From Massilia horti (GTDB taxonomy: Bacteria > Pseudomonadota > Gammaproteobacteria > Burkholderiales > Burkholderiaceae_D): a DNA stretch of 43,464 bases. The DNA lies in contig NZ_SPUM01000068.1 in NCBI RefSeq assembly GCF_004614195.1, positions 1 to 43,464 of the forward strand. The letters run 5' to 3'. The notes beneath the pieces are model-generated. The model saw only the letters and a list, made by a program, of their open reading frames with translations, did no database searches and was not told where the DNA came from. Made by a program: the position numbers and the translations under genes. Below, in pieces: positions 32,834-40,746 of the stretch (position 1 is the first letter of the stretch; the number at the start of each line of letters is the position of its first letter).

Positions 32834-34780
32834 ATGTCCCTTCTTAGCATCGGCAAGTCCGGTTTGTTCGCGGCGCAGGCTGCCCTGTCCACGACCGGCC
32901 ATAACATCACCAACGCCAACGTGGCCGGCTACAGCCGCCAGGGGGTGGTGCAGTCGACCGCGATCGCAATGGGCCAGGGCTATGGCTTTCTCGGGAACGG
33001 CACCCAGATCGCCCAGGTCAAGCGCTATACCGACGAGTTCCTCAATGCCCAGGTGCGCACCGCCCAGGCGTCGAGCAGCGCAATGGATACCTACAACGCC
33101 CAGATCAGCCAGATCGACAACCTGCTGGCAGACTCCACCACCGGCCTGTCGCCGGCGTTGCAGGGCTTTTTCGGCAGTGTGCACGACCTCACGCAACCCA
33201 GCGCGGGTGTGCCTGCGCGCGGCACGCTGCTCACCTCGGCCGATATTTTGGCGGCGCGGTTCCAGGCGATGAACGCCCGTATGGAGGATATCCGCCAGGG
33301 CGTGAACGGTCAGATCACCTCCAACGTCACCGTGATCAATACCTACGCCCAGCAGATCGCGAAGCTGAACGACCAGATCGCGCTGGCGTCCGGCGGCGAC
33401 CTGCGCCAGCCGAATGACCTGATGGACCAGCGCGACCAGCTGGTGATGGAGCTGAACAAGCACATCAAGGCGACCGTGAGCCAGGCCGATAACAACAGCT
33501 TGACGATCTCGATCGGCAACGGCCAGCCGCTGGTGGTCGGCAAGAGGGCGTTCGAGCTGGCCGCGACCACTTCCCCGACCGACCTGACCCGGGTGGAGGT
33601 CGGCTATGTCACCGGCGACAAGGTCACGGTGCTGGCCGATAGCGCGCTCACCGGCGGCGAACTGGGCGGGTTGCTGGAGTTCCGCTCCAAGTCGCTCGAC
33701 CTGGCGCAGAACTCGCTGGGCCGGATCGCGATTGGCTTGGCCGAGACCTTCAATGCCCAGCACCACCTTGGCCTTGACGCCGACGGCAATTTCGGCGGCG
33801 ACTTCTTCAGCGTGGCCGACCCGTTCGTCAGCAAGAACTTCAACAACAACCAGAGCAGCACCACGACCGTCACTGCCAAGATCAGCGACGCGACCCAACT
33901 GACCACCAGCGACTACCAGGTCGACTTCGATGGCACCGACTTCACCGTCACCCGCCTGTCGGACAACCAGAAGACCAAGATCGCGCCATTTCCGCAGACC
34001 GTTCCCCAGACGATCGATGGTGTGGATTTTTCGATCAGTGGCAGCGCGGCGCCACGCGACAGCTTCCTGGTGCGCCCGACCAGCAACGGCGCCGCCAGCT
34101 TCAAGGTGGCGATCACCAGCTCGTCACAGATCGCCGCTGCCGCGCCGATCCGCACCAAGGTACCGCTCGCCAACAAGGGCACCGGCACGATCAGCGAGGG
34201 CACGGTCGATGCCAACTACCTGGCGAACAAGCTGGCTGGCCCTTTGACGCTGGCGTTCGACAGCGCGACCGGCAGCATCACGGGCTTTCCCGCTACGCAG
34301 CCGGTGACGGTGGTAGCGGGTGGCGTGACCACCACATACGCTGCCGGCGCGGCGGTGCCGTTCACGGCCGGCGCCAGCTATACGGTCGCCGGCATGAGCT
34401 TTAGCATGAACGGCAAACCGGCCGACGGCGACCAGTTCGTCATCGAGCCCAACACGGGCCTGGGCGACGTGCGCAACGCGGGCCTGCTCGCCGGCCTGCA
34501 GTCGAAGAACATTTTCAACAGCGGCAGCACGACCTATCAATCGGCCTACGCGGACCTGGTCGCCCGGATCGGCAACAAGGCGCGCGAAGTGCAGGTCAAT
34601 GCCGAAGCCAGCAAGGCGCAGCTGGCCCAGGCCCAAGGCGCGGCGGAGGATGTCTCGGGCGTGAACCTGGACGAGGAAGCGGCCAACCTGCTCAAGTACC
34701 AGCAAGCCTACCAGGCCGCCAGCAAGGTGATGCAGATCGCCGACACCATCTTCAACGCCATCCTGGCGATCGGCCGCTAA
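32834..34780 (+). CDS. flgK: Hook-filament junction protein FlgK (HAP1)
   Basis: The first of two junction rings between hook and filament. The 648-residue protein has the N-terminal signature MSLLSIGKSGLFAAQAALSTTGHNITNANVAGYSRQ and the C-terminal signature VNLDEEAANLLKYQQAYQAASKVMQIADTIFNAIL. The variable middle carries two related beta-type modules ending GVDFSISGSAAPRDSFLVRP (about 392-415) and GMSFSMNGKPADGDQFVIEP (about 519-540), of which FlgL has a third. It is a FlgN client, expressed from the sigma28 site upstream. Confidence 0.96.
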   Translation: MSLLSIGKSGLFAAQAALSTTGHNITNANVAGYSRQGVVQSTAIAMGQGYGFLGNGTQIAQVKRYTDEFLNAQVRTAQASSSAMDTYNAQISQIDNLLADSTTGLSPALQGFFGSVHDLTQPSAGVPARGTLLTSADILAARFQAMNARMEDIRQGVNGQITSNVTVINTYAQQIAKLNDQIALASGGDLRQPNDLMDQRDQLVMELNKHIKATVSQADNNSLTISIGNGQPLVVGKRAFELAATTSPTDLTRVEVGYVTGDKVTVLADSALTGGELGGLLEFRSKSLDLAQNSLGRIAIGLAETFNAQHHLGLDADGNFGGDFFSVADPFVSKNFNNNQSSTTTVTAKISDATQLTTSDYQVDFDGTDFTVTRLSDNQKTKIAPFPQTVPQTIDGVDFSISGSAAPRDSFLVRPTSNGAASFKVAITSSSQIAAAAPIRTKVPLANKGTGTISEGTVDANYLANKLAGPLTLAFDSATGSITGFPATQPVTVVAGGVTTTYAAGAAVPFTAGASYTVAGMSFSMNGKPADGDQFVIEPNTGLGDVRNAGLLAGLQSKNIFNSGSTTYQSAYADLVARIGNKAREVQVNAEASKAQLAQAQGAAEDVSGVNLDEEAANLLKYQQAYQAASKVMQIADTIFNAILAIGR

Positions 34781-34794
34781 TTCCGGAGCCCCCC

Positions 34795-36021
34795 ATGCGC
34801 ATCAGCACCAAGACCTTGTTCGAGACCGCGACCACCCAGATCGGCACCTTGCAGAGCCAGCTGTCCCGGACCCAGATGCAGCTCTCGGCGCAGCGCCGCC
34901 TGTTGACCGCCGCCGACGACCCGATCGCCTCGGCGCGCGCGCTGGAGGTGACCCAGTCGCAGTCGATGAACACTCAGTTCGGCACCAATCGCCAGAATGC
35001 GCGCGCGTCGCTGTCCCTGGTCGACCAGACCCTGATGGGCGTGGTCGGCCTGATCCAGGATGTCCAGTCGCTGGTGGTCGATGCCGGCAACGGTACCTAT
35101 ACCCCGACCGACCGCGCGGCCAAGGCGACCGAACTGGAAGGCCGGCTGACCGACCTGCTGGGCCTGGCCAACACTGCCGACGGCATCGGCGGCTACCTGT
35201 TTTCGGGCTACATGACGACCACCCAGCCGTTCAGCCAGACGCCGACCGGCGCCCAGTACCAGGGAGACCAGGGCAATCGCAGCATGCAGGTGGGTTCGGC
35301 ACGCAAGATGGGGGTATCCGAGAACGGCAGCGCGATCTTCGAGGCCAACCTGACCGGCAACGGCGATTTCCAGACCCTGGCCGCGGCCGCCAACACCGGC
35401 TCGGGCATCATCTCGCCGGGCGCGGTGACCGACAGGAGCAAGCTGACCGGGCACGATTATGCGATCAGCTTTGCGGTGACCGGCTCGCCGCCGGTCACCA
35501 CCTACGACGTGGTCGACAACAGTGCAACGCCGCCCAGCACGGTGGTCACTGGCGCGCCGTACCAGGCGGGGGCGTCGATCACGTTCGACGGCATGTCGTT
35601 TGACATCAAGGGCGACCCGGCCGACGGCGACACGTTCACGGTTCAGCCGAGCCAGAAGCAGTCGATATTCGAGACGATCACCAACCTGATCGCAACGCTG
35701 CGCGCGCCGGCCGAGGGCTCGAGCGGCAAGGCCGCGCTGGCCAACGGGCTGAACACGGCCAGTCTGAACTTGAAGAACTCGCTCGACAACGTGTTGACGG
35801 TGGAGGCATCGGTCGGCGCGCGTTTGAAGGAACTCGACTATCTCGACAGCAGCGGCGACGACCTGGACATCCAGTACACCGCCACCCTCGGCACCCTGCA
35901 GGACCTGGACTATACCAAGGCGATCTCGCTGTTCCTGCAGCAGCAGATGACGCTGCAGGCGGCGCAGCAGTCATTCAAGTCCGTGTCCGGCCTGTCGCTG
36001 TTTAACTATCTGAACTTCTGA
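34795..36021 (+). CDS. flgL: Hook-filament junction protein FlgL (HAP3)
   Basis: The second junction protein, connecting FlgK to flagellin. The 408-residue protein has the flagellin-like N-terminus MRISTKTLFETATTQIGTLQSQLSRTQMQLSAQRRLLTAADDP and the C-terminal helix FLQQQMTLQAAQQSFKSVSGLSLFNYLNF. A beta module at about 218-286 (GMSFDIKGDPADGDTFTVQP) resembles those in FlgK. It is longer than the 317-residue Salmonella protein because of this. It starts 14 bases after flgK, and its last 16 bases overlap the convergent fliR. Confidence 0.95.
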   Translation: MRISTKTLFETATTQIGTLQSQLSRTQMQLSAQRRLLTAADDPIASARALEVTQSQSMNTQFGTNRQNARASLSLVDQTLMGVVGLIQDVQSLVVDAGNGTYTPTDRAAKATELEGRLTDLLGLANTADGIGGYLFSGYMTTTQPFSQTPTGAQYQGDQGNRSMQVGSARKMGVSENGSAIFEANLTGNGDFQTLAAAANTGSGIISPGAVTDRSKLTGHDYAISFAVTGSPPVTTYDVVDNSATPPSTVVTGAPYQAGASITFDGMSFDIKGDPADGDTFTVQPSQKQSIFETITNLIATLRAPAEGSSGKAALANGLNTASLNLKNSLDNVLTVEASVGARLKELDYLDSSGDDLDIQYTATLGTLQDLDYTKAISLFLQQQMTLQAAQQSFKSVSGLSLFNYLNF

Positions 36022-36821
36022 CCTGCGGCCGCAGGCCGCACGCTTGCTGCGCCTGGGAGCGTGCGCGCCGCATCGATCCCCTGGTGGAACAGGTTCTGCA
36101 TCGGCGTGCCGAGGTAGGGCAGGGCCAGGCTGATCGTCAAAAAGCCGACGCCCAGCGTGATCGGAAAACCGATACCGAAGATGTTCAGCTGCGGCGCGGC
36201 GCGGGTCAGGATACCCAGCGCGACGTTGGTGATCAACAGCGCGGCGATGACCGGCATGGCGATCTGCAGGCCGGCGGAGAAAATCTTGCCACCCCATCGT
36301 GCCAGTTCGAGCGGCGCACCAATGCCTGCCGGCGTGGCGGACACCGGCAACGTGACGAAGCTTTCGGCCAGCGCCTCCAACAGCACCAGGTGCCCGTTCA
36401 CCGCGAGGAAAGCCATGGTCGCGACCAGCGCCAGGAACTGGCTGACCGCCGACGAGCGGCCGTGGGTGTTGGGGTCGAAAAAGCTGGCAAAGGACAGGCC
36501 CATGGTCGAGCTGACCACCTCACCGGCGAATTCGATGGCGGCGAACACCAGGCGCATGGCAAAGCCCATGGCCAGGCCCGTCACCAGTTCCTGCGCCAGG
36601 ATCAACAGGCCAGCCCAGGAGGCCGGGTCGGCCGCCGGCAGCGCCGGGACGGTGGGCGCGATGATCGCCGCCAGCAGCACGCCGAGCGCGATCTTGATAG
36701 AGATCGGCACGCTGGCGTGGCCGAACACCGGCGCCGCCGCGAGCAGGCCGAGGATGCGTGACAAGGGCCAGAGCAGGGCGGCGATCCAGGTATTGAGCTG
36801 GATGGTCGTGAGGGTGATCAT
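36006..36821 (-). CDS. fliR: Flagellar export gate protein FliR
   Basis: An inner-membrane core component of the export channel (FliP5Q4R1). The 271-residue protein has about six membrane segments and conserved stretches (WPLSRILGLLAAAPVFGH, KIALGVLLAAIIAPTVP, EFAGEVVSSTMGLSFASFFDP, LALPYLGTPMQNLF). No good ribosome site precedes the ATG. It is set apart from fliQ by a repeat copy of 119 bp, unlike the tight spacing of the other fli genes. Its 3' end overlaps flgL tail to tail. Confidence 0.95.
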   Translation of the reverse strand: MITLTTIQLNTWIAALLWPLSRILGLLAAAPVFGHASVPISIKIALGVLLAAIIAPTVPALPAADPASWAGLLILAQELVTGLAMGFAMRLVFAAIEFAGEVVSSTMGLSFASFFDPNTHGRSSAVSQFLALVATMAFLAVNGHLVLLEALAESFVTLPVSATPAGIGAPLELARWGGKIFSAGLQIAMPVIAALLITNVALGILTRAAPQLNIFGIGFPITLGVGFLTISLALPYLGTPMQNLFHQGIDAARTLPGAASVRPAAAGQKFR

Positions 36822-36846
36822 GGGGTGGAGGCGCGGTTAAGCAAAT

Positions 36847-36965
36847 CGTAGGGGGCGCGGGGCCGCCGAGGACCTGTGCGCACGCGGTTCGCACACCCGG
36901 CAGGCCTGCTCGGAAGCCGCAAGAGCGCATACGGTGTCCGCGTGCGCACAGGTGCGCACCCTACG
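36847..36965. repeat. Two-arm interspersed palindrome with a long arm, between fliQ and fliR
   Basis: A 119-bp element. The left arm is the long variant seen at 23324 (CGTAGGGGGCGCGG, GCCGAGGACC, then GTGCGCACGCGG) and the right arm is standard. The loop resembles, in reverse complement, those at 10206 and 28384 near its right end (GCCGCAAG, GCAT). Confidence 0.88.
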
Positions 36966-36979
36966 GTGGTCGCGCGTCA

Positions 36980-37249
36980 TTAGCCGATCATGCCGGGAAT
37001 GCCGGTAAACACCTGGCGCATGTAGTCGGTCATGACCGACAGCATCCACGGCCCCGCGATCACCAGCGCCAGGAATACCGCAACCAGCTTGGGGATGAAC
37101 GAGAGCGTCGCCTCGTTGATCTGGGTCGCGGCCTGGAAGATGCTCACCACCAGGCCGACCGCCAGCGCCACCAGCAGCAGCGGCGCCGAGATCATCAGCG
37201 TCACCTGCATCGCGGTGCGTGCCATCGTCATTACGCTTTCGGGCGTCAC
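36980..37249 (-). CDS. fliQ: Flagellar export gate protein FliQ
   Basis: A small core subunit of the export channel. With a GTG start at 37249 the protein is 89 residues, the family length, beginning MTPESVMTMARTAMQVTLMISAPLLL, with two membrane segments (LLLVALAVGLVVSIFQAATQIN and KLVAVFLALVIAGPWMLSVM). AAGGAG six bases upstream supports the GTG; the only in-frame upstream ATG (37306) would add 19 unlikely residues within fliP. It lies ten bases after fliP. Confidence 0.95.
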   Translation of the reverse strand: MTPESVMTMARTAMQVTLMISAPLLLVALAVGLVVSIFQAATQINEATLSFIPKLVAVFLALVIAGPWMLSVMTDYMRQVFTGIPGMIG

Positions 37250-37259
37250 TCTCGGCTCC

Positions 37260-38000
37260 TTAGTAAAAACTCTGGGACAAAGAACCGAGCAGCAGCTGCC
37301 AGCCATCCACCAGCACGAACAGCATCAGCTTGAACGGCAGCGAGATCACCGCTGGCGACATCATCATCATGCCCATCGACATGAGCACCGAGGCGACCAC
37401 CATGTCGATGATCAGGAACGGGATGAAGATCGCAAAGCCGATCTGGAACGCGGTCTTGAGTTCGCTCGTGACGAAGGCCGGGATCAGCACGCGCAGCGGC
37501 ACGTCGTCCGGGCCCTGCAGCGCGGGCGAGCGCGAGATCTTGACGAACAGCGCCAGGTCGGCCTGGCGCGTCTGCTTGAGCATGAATGCCTTGAGCGGCG
37601 CGGCCGCCTTGTCCATCGCCTCGCCCATCTGGATCCGGTTTTCCTGGAGCGGCTGGTAGGCTTCGGTATAGATCTTGTCGAAGGTCGGGCCCATCACGAA
37701 CAGGGTCAGGAACAGGGCCAGTCCGACCATCACCTGGTTCGGCGGGGCGGTCTGGGTGCCCAGCGCCTGGCGCAGCAGCGACAGCACGATGATGATGCGG
37801 GTGAAGCTGGTCATCATCAGGAGCGCCGCCGGCAGGAAGGTCAGCGCCGTCATCAGGAGCAGGGTCTGGACCGGCAGGGTCCAGGCGGTGCCGCCGCCGG
37901 GGGCGGGGCTGCTGGTGAAGGCGGGGATTCCGGGGGCGGCGACGGCCAGCAGCGGCAGGGCCAGCAGGCCCGCCGCCAGCAGGAGCTTTTTATTTCGCAT
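37260..38000 (-). CDS. fliP: Flagellar export gate protein FliP
   Basis: The main subunit of the export channel. The 246-residue protein has a cleavable signal peptide ([24 protein letters not shown]), then [58 protein letters not shown] and [41 protein letters not shown], the FliP signatures. The start at 38000 overlaps the fliO stop by 11 bases. An ATG at 38036 is also in frame but would spoil the signal peptide. Confidence 0.96.
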   Translation of the reverse strand: MRNKKLLLAAGLLALPLLAVAAPGIPAFTSSPAPGGGTAWTLPVQTLLLMTALTFLPAALLMMTSFTRIIIVLSLLRQALGTQTAPPNQVMVGLALFLTLFVMGPTFDKIYTEAYQPLQENRIQMGEAMDKAAAPLKAFMLKQTRQADLALFVKISRSPALQGPDDVPLRVLIPAFVTSELKTAFQIGFAIFIPFLIIDMVVASVLMSMGMMMMSPAVISLPFKLMLFVLVDGWQLLLGSLSQSFY

Positions 38001-38454
38001 TACGTTTGTCGATCGTCTGTTTGAGCCAGTCGGCAAAGGCAGCCGCCGGCGGCTGGGCGGCTGCCTCGGGCTCGATGCCTTGCTGTTTGGGCATGGTGGC
38101 CAGCGCGTTGATGCGCCCGGGCGAGGCGCCGACCACGATCCACTGCTCGCCGACTTCGACGACCATGATGCGTTCGCGTCCGCCGATGTTGAGCGCGCCG
38201 ACCAGGCGCAGGTTGGCCCCGCCAGTGCCGGCGCGGGGCGCGAAGCGTTTCAGGAACCACGCCAGCGCGGCCAGCAGCCCGAGCACGAAGATCAGGGCGA
38301 GCAGGGTTTGCAGCAGGCTGCCTGTCGCGGCCGGGGCGGTTTGAACGGCCATCGCAGTCACCGGGGGCACCGCGGCCGGTTGGGCGGGTGTCGTCGCCTG
38401 CGCGCAGACGGCCAACGGCAGCGCCAGCAGGGCAGTGCACAGCAGGGGGCGCAT
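37990..38454 (-). CDS. fliO: Flagellar export assembly protein FliO
   Basis: A membrane protein that helps FliP assemble. From ATG 38454 it has 154 residues: a signal-like segment ([20 protein letters not shown]), a membrane segment ([27 protein letters not shown]) and the FliO domain ([28 protein letters not shown]). No ribosome site precedes this ATG. The same frame also opens at ATG 38550, which overlaps the fliN stop (ATGA), but the 32 extra residues are read through a repeat arm. Either start is possible; family resemblance favours 38454 and coupling favours 38550. Confidence 0.85.
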   Translation of the reverse strand: MRPLLCTALLALPLAVCAQATTPAQPAAVPPVTAMAVQTAPAATGSLLQTLLALIFVLGLLAALAWFLKRFAPRAGTGGANLRLVGALNIGGRERIMVVEVGEQWIVVGASPGRINALATMPKQQGIEPEAAAQPPAAAFADWLKQTIDKRNAK

Positions 38455-38493
38455 TTTTTCGGGTATGGTTTGGCGCCAACGTGACGCGGCCGT

Positions 38494-38533
38494 CCGCGTG
38501 CGCACGGTCCTCGCCGGCCGCACGCACCCTACG
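38494..38533. repeat. Single long-type arm of the interspersed palindrome, between fliN and fliO
   Basis: In reverse complement it runs CGTAGGGTGCGTGCGG, CCGGCGAGGACC, GTGCGCACGCGG, the long arm variant also seen at 23324 and 36847, without a partner arm. It falls between the ATG that overlaps the fliN stop and the FliO signal segment, and is open in the fliO frame. Confidence 0.82.
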
Positions 38534-38546
38534 ATTTCGCGCAACT

Positions 38547-38969
38547 TCATTTGTTCAGCTTTCGTATCCGTTCCGAGGGGGTGATGATGTCCGTCAGGCG
38601 GATGCCGAACTTGTCGTTCACGACCACCACTTCGCCCTGCGCGATCAGGCAGCCGTTGACCAGCACGTCCATCGGCTCGCCGGCCAGGCCGTCGAGCTCG
38701 ACCACCGAGCCCTGCGCCAGCTGCAGCAGGTTCTTGATCGCGATCTTGGTGCGTCCCAGTTCCACTGTGAGCTGGACCGGGATGTCGAGGATGAAGTCGA
38801 TGTCGTTCGGGGTCTCCGGTCGCGGCCCCTTGTTCGAAAAGTCCTGGAACACGGCGGCCGATGCCGCGGCCTGCTGCTTTTGCAGCGCCGCCGCTTCCGC
38901 CGCCGCCTGTTCGGCGATCGCCGCGCCCCAATCGTCGTCGAGGCTCTGGTCGTCCTGGGTGTCTGACAT
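38547..38969 (-). CDS. fliN: Flagellar switch protein FliN
   Basis: A C-ring component of the motor switch that also docks FliH/FliI. The 140-residue protein has an acidic, Ala-rich N-terminal extension (about 1-55) and the SpoA/FliN domain (DIDFILDIPVQLTVELGRTKIAIKNLLQLAQGSVVELDGLAGEPMDVLVNGCLIAQGEVVVVNDKFGIRLTDII). It starts 18 bases after fliM; its stop overlaps an ATG in the fliO frame. Confidence 0.97.
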   Translation of the reverse strand: MSDTQDDQSLDDDWGAAIAEQAAAEAAALQKQQAAASAAVFQDFSNKGPRPETPNDIDFILDIPVQLTVELGRTKIAIKNLLQLAQGSVVELDGLAGEPMDVLVNGCLIAQGEVVVVNDKFGIRLTDIITPSERIRKLNK

Positions 38970-38987
38970 GTGCTTCTCCTGTGTTGC

Positions 38988-39968
38988 TTATTTCATGCTG
39001 TCGCTGTTGGCCAGCAGTTTTTCGACCTTCAGCGCGTATTGGCCGTTGAATACACCGTAGCTGCAGTCCATGACCGGCACGCCGTCCACGGTGGCCTGGA
39101 TCTGTTCGGCCATCGTAATCGGGATGACGTCGCCGACCTTCATGTTGAGGATCTCGTCGAAGTTGACCTTGCCGTGGCCGAGCACCGCCACCAGTTCGAC
39201 TTCGGCGACCTGGATCTGTTGGGTCATCAGCCGCACCCAGCGCTTGTCCACTTCCAGCGCCTCGCCCTGGATGCTGGAGGTCAGCGCGTCGCGGATCGGC
39301 TCGATCATCGAGTACGGCATGCAGAAGTGGATCTGGCCCGATACCGAGCCCAGTTCGACCGTGAAGGTGCACGACACCACGACCTCGTTCGGGGTCGCGA
39401 TGTTGGCGAACTGGGTGTTCATCTCCGAGCGGATGTATTCGAATTCGATCGGGTACACCGGTTCCCACGACTTGGCGTAGGCCTCGAACACGATGTCCAG
39501 GATGCGCATGATGATGCGCTGCTCGGTCTGGGTAAAGTCGCGTCCCTCGACCCGAGTGTGGAAGCGCCCGTCGCCGCCGAACAGGTTATCGACCAGCAGG
39601 AACACCAGGCCCGGGTCGAACACCATCAGCGCGGTGCCGCGCAGCGGCTTCATGTGCACCAGGTTCAGGTTGGTCGGGACCACCAGGTTGCGAATGAATT
39701 CGCTGTACTTGGACACCCGCACCGAGCCGACCGAGACTTCGGCGCTGCGGCGCAGGAAGTTAAACAGGCCGACCCGCAAGTACCTGGCGAAGCGCTCGTT
39801 GATGATCTCGAGCGTCGGCATGCGGCCACGCACGATGCGCTCCTGCGTGGCCAGGTTGTAGGTGCGGACTCCCGAAGTGTCTTCCGGCGCGGCGATGTCG
39901 TCCTGGTCGCCGTTCACGCCCTTGAGGAGGGCGTCGACTTCTTCCTGGGAGAGGAAATTATCGGCCAT
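38988..39968 (-). CDS. fliM: Flagellar switch protein FliM
   Basis: The C-ring protein that binds phospho-CheY and reverses the motor. The 326-residue protein begins MADNFLSQEEVDALLKG, the CheY-binding N-terminal motif, followed by the FliM middle domain (FARYLRVGLFNFLRRSAEVSVGSVRVSKYSEF) and a C-terminal SpoA domain (VLGHGKVNFDEILNMKVGDVIPITM). It starts eight bases after fliL. Confidence 0.97.
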   Translation of the reverse strand: MADNFLSQEEVDALLKGVNGDQDDIAAPEDTSGVRTYNLATQERIVRGRMPTLEIINERFARYLRVGLFNFLRRSAEVSVGSVRVSKYSEFIRNLVVPTNLNLVHMKPLRGTALMVFDPGLVFLLVDNLFGGDGRFHTRVEGRDFTQTEQRIIMRILDIVFEAYAKSWEPVYPIEFEYIRSEMNTQFANIATPNEVVVSCTFTVELGSVSGQIHFCMPYSMIEPIRDALTSSIQGEALEVDKRWVRLMTQQIQVAEVELVAVLGHGKVNFDEILNMKVGDVIPITMAEQIQATVDGVPVMDCSYGVFNGQYALKVEKLLANSDSMK

Positions 39969-39976
39969 GTTGCAGC

Positions 39977-40483
39977 TTACTGGATGATAAACGAGGTAAA
40001 CAGTACGTCGGTCACGTCCTGCTGCTCGCCCTTCTCGACGAACGGTTCTTTCAGGGCGGTGAGGATTTCGCCGGCGAGGTGGCGCTTGCCTTCGACGGTG
40101 TTGATGTCCGAGGCCTTTTTACCGGACAGGAGCAGCAGCACGCGGCTGCGCACCTGCGCCATGTTGGCCTTGAAGACTTCCACCTGTTCCGGGCTCGACA
40201 CCTGCAGCGTGAACTGCACCTGCAGGTACTGGTCGCCGTTTTCCGGCTGCAGATTGACCGTGAACGGTTCGACCGTGACGTATTCCGGCGGGGCGGCCCT
40301 GGACGTGCGGCGCTCCTTCTTGACGGGGGCCGCGTCGTCGTCCTTCATGAAGAACCAGGCCGCGCCGCCGCCACCGGCCAGCAGGGCGAGCACGGCGACG
40401 CCGGCGATGATCAGTATTTTCGTCGGTTTGCGTGCTGCCGCTTCCGGTTTCGGGTCAGCCTTCATTTTCGGATTCGCTTTCAA
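39977..40483 (-). CDS. fliL: Flagellar basal-body-associated protein FliL
   Basis: A single-pass inner-membrane protein that surrounds and supports stator units. The 168-residue protein has a basic N-terminal tail, a membrane segment (ILIIAGVAVLALLAGGGGAAWFFM, about 23-46) and a periplasmic FliL domain (YVTVEPFTVNLQPENGDQYLQVQFTLQVSS to LFTSFIIQ). It heads the fliLMNOPQ group. A repeat copy and about 130 other bases separate it from fliK, so a promoter may lie there. Confidence 0.95.
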   Translation of the reverse strand: MKANPKMKADPKPEAAARKPTKILIIAGVAVLALLAGGGGAAWFFMKDDDAAPVKKERRTSRAAPPEYVTVEPFTVNLQPENGDQYLQVQFTLQVSSPEQVEVFKANMAQVRSRVLLLLSGKKASDINTVEGKRHLAGEILTALKEPFVEKGEQQDVTDVLFTSFIIQ

Positions 40484-40612
40484 GATGCCTCGGATCTGCT
40501 CGTGGATCGTGCCGTCATTATGGCATTATCGGGTGCAACTGGGCAGCGGAAAGGGAGGAATAAAGGGGGGAAGAACGGGTATCTCGTTGTTTCTTCGCGG
40601 TTTTTGCTAAGG

Positions 40613-40706
40613 CGTAGGGTGCGCACCCTGTGCGCACGCGGTACGGTTGAATATCGTTGGCTCGGGTACGCACACGTACCGCGTGCGCACAGGTGCGCAC
40701 CCTACG
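40613..40706. repeat. Two-arm interspersed palindrome between fliK and fliL
   Basis: A 94-bp element; the left arm has one extra C (CGCACCCTGTGCGCAC). The inverted match continues past the usual arm end (GCGGTACG / CGTACCGC). The loop equals that of the 23324 copy in the opposite orientation. It lies 40 bases beyond the fliK stop and 130 bases upstream of fliL. Confidence 0.92.
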
Positions 40707-40746
40707 TGGGCGCGCACGCGTGTCGGACTTCGGTTTGCGCCTGCGG

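Noticed and set aside
30214..32919. A 901-codon minus-strand frame
   Set aside because: It is antisense to flgH, flgI and flgJ and has His/Arg/Ala-rich shadow composition.
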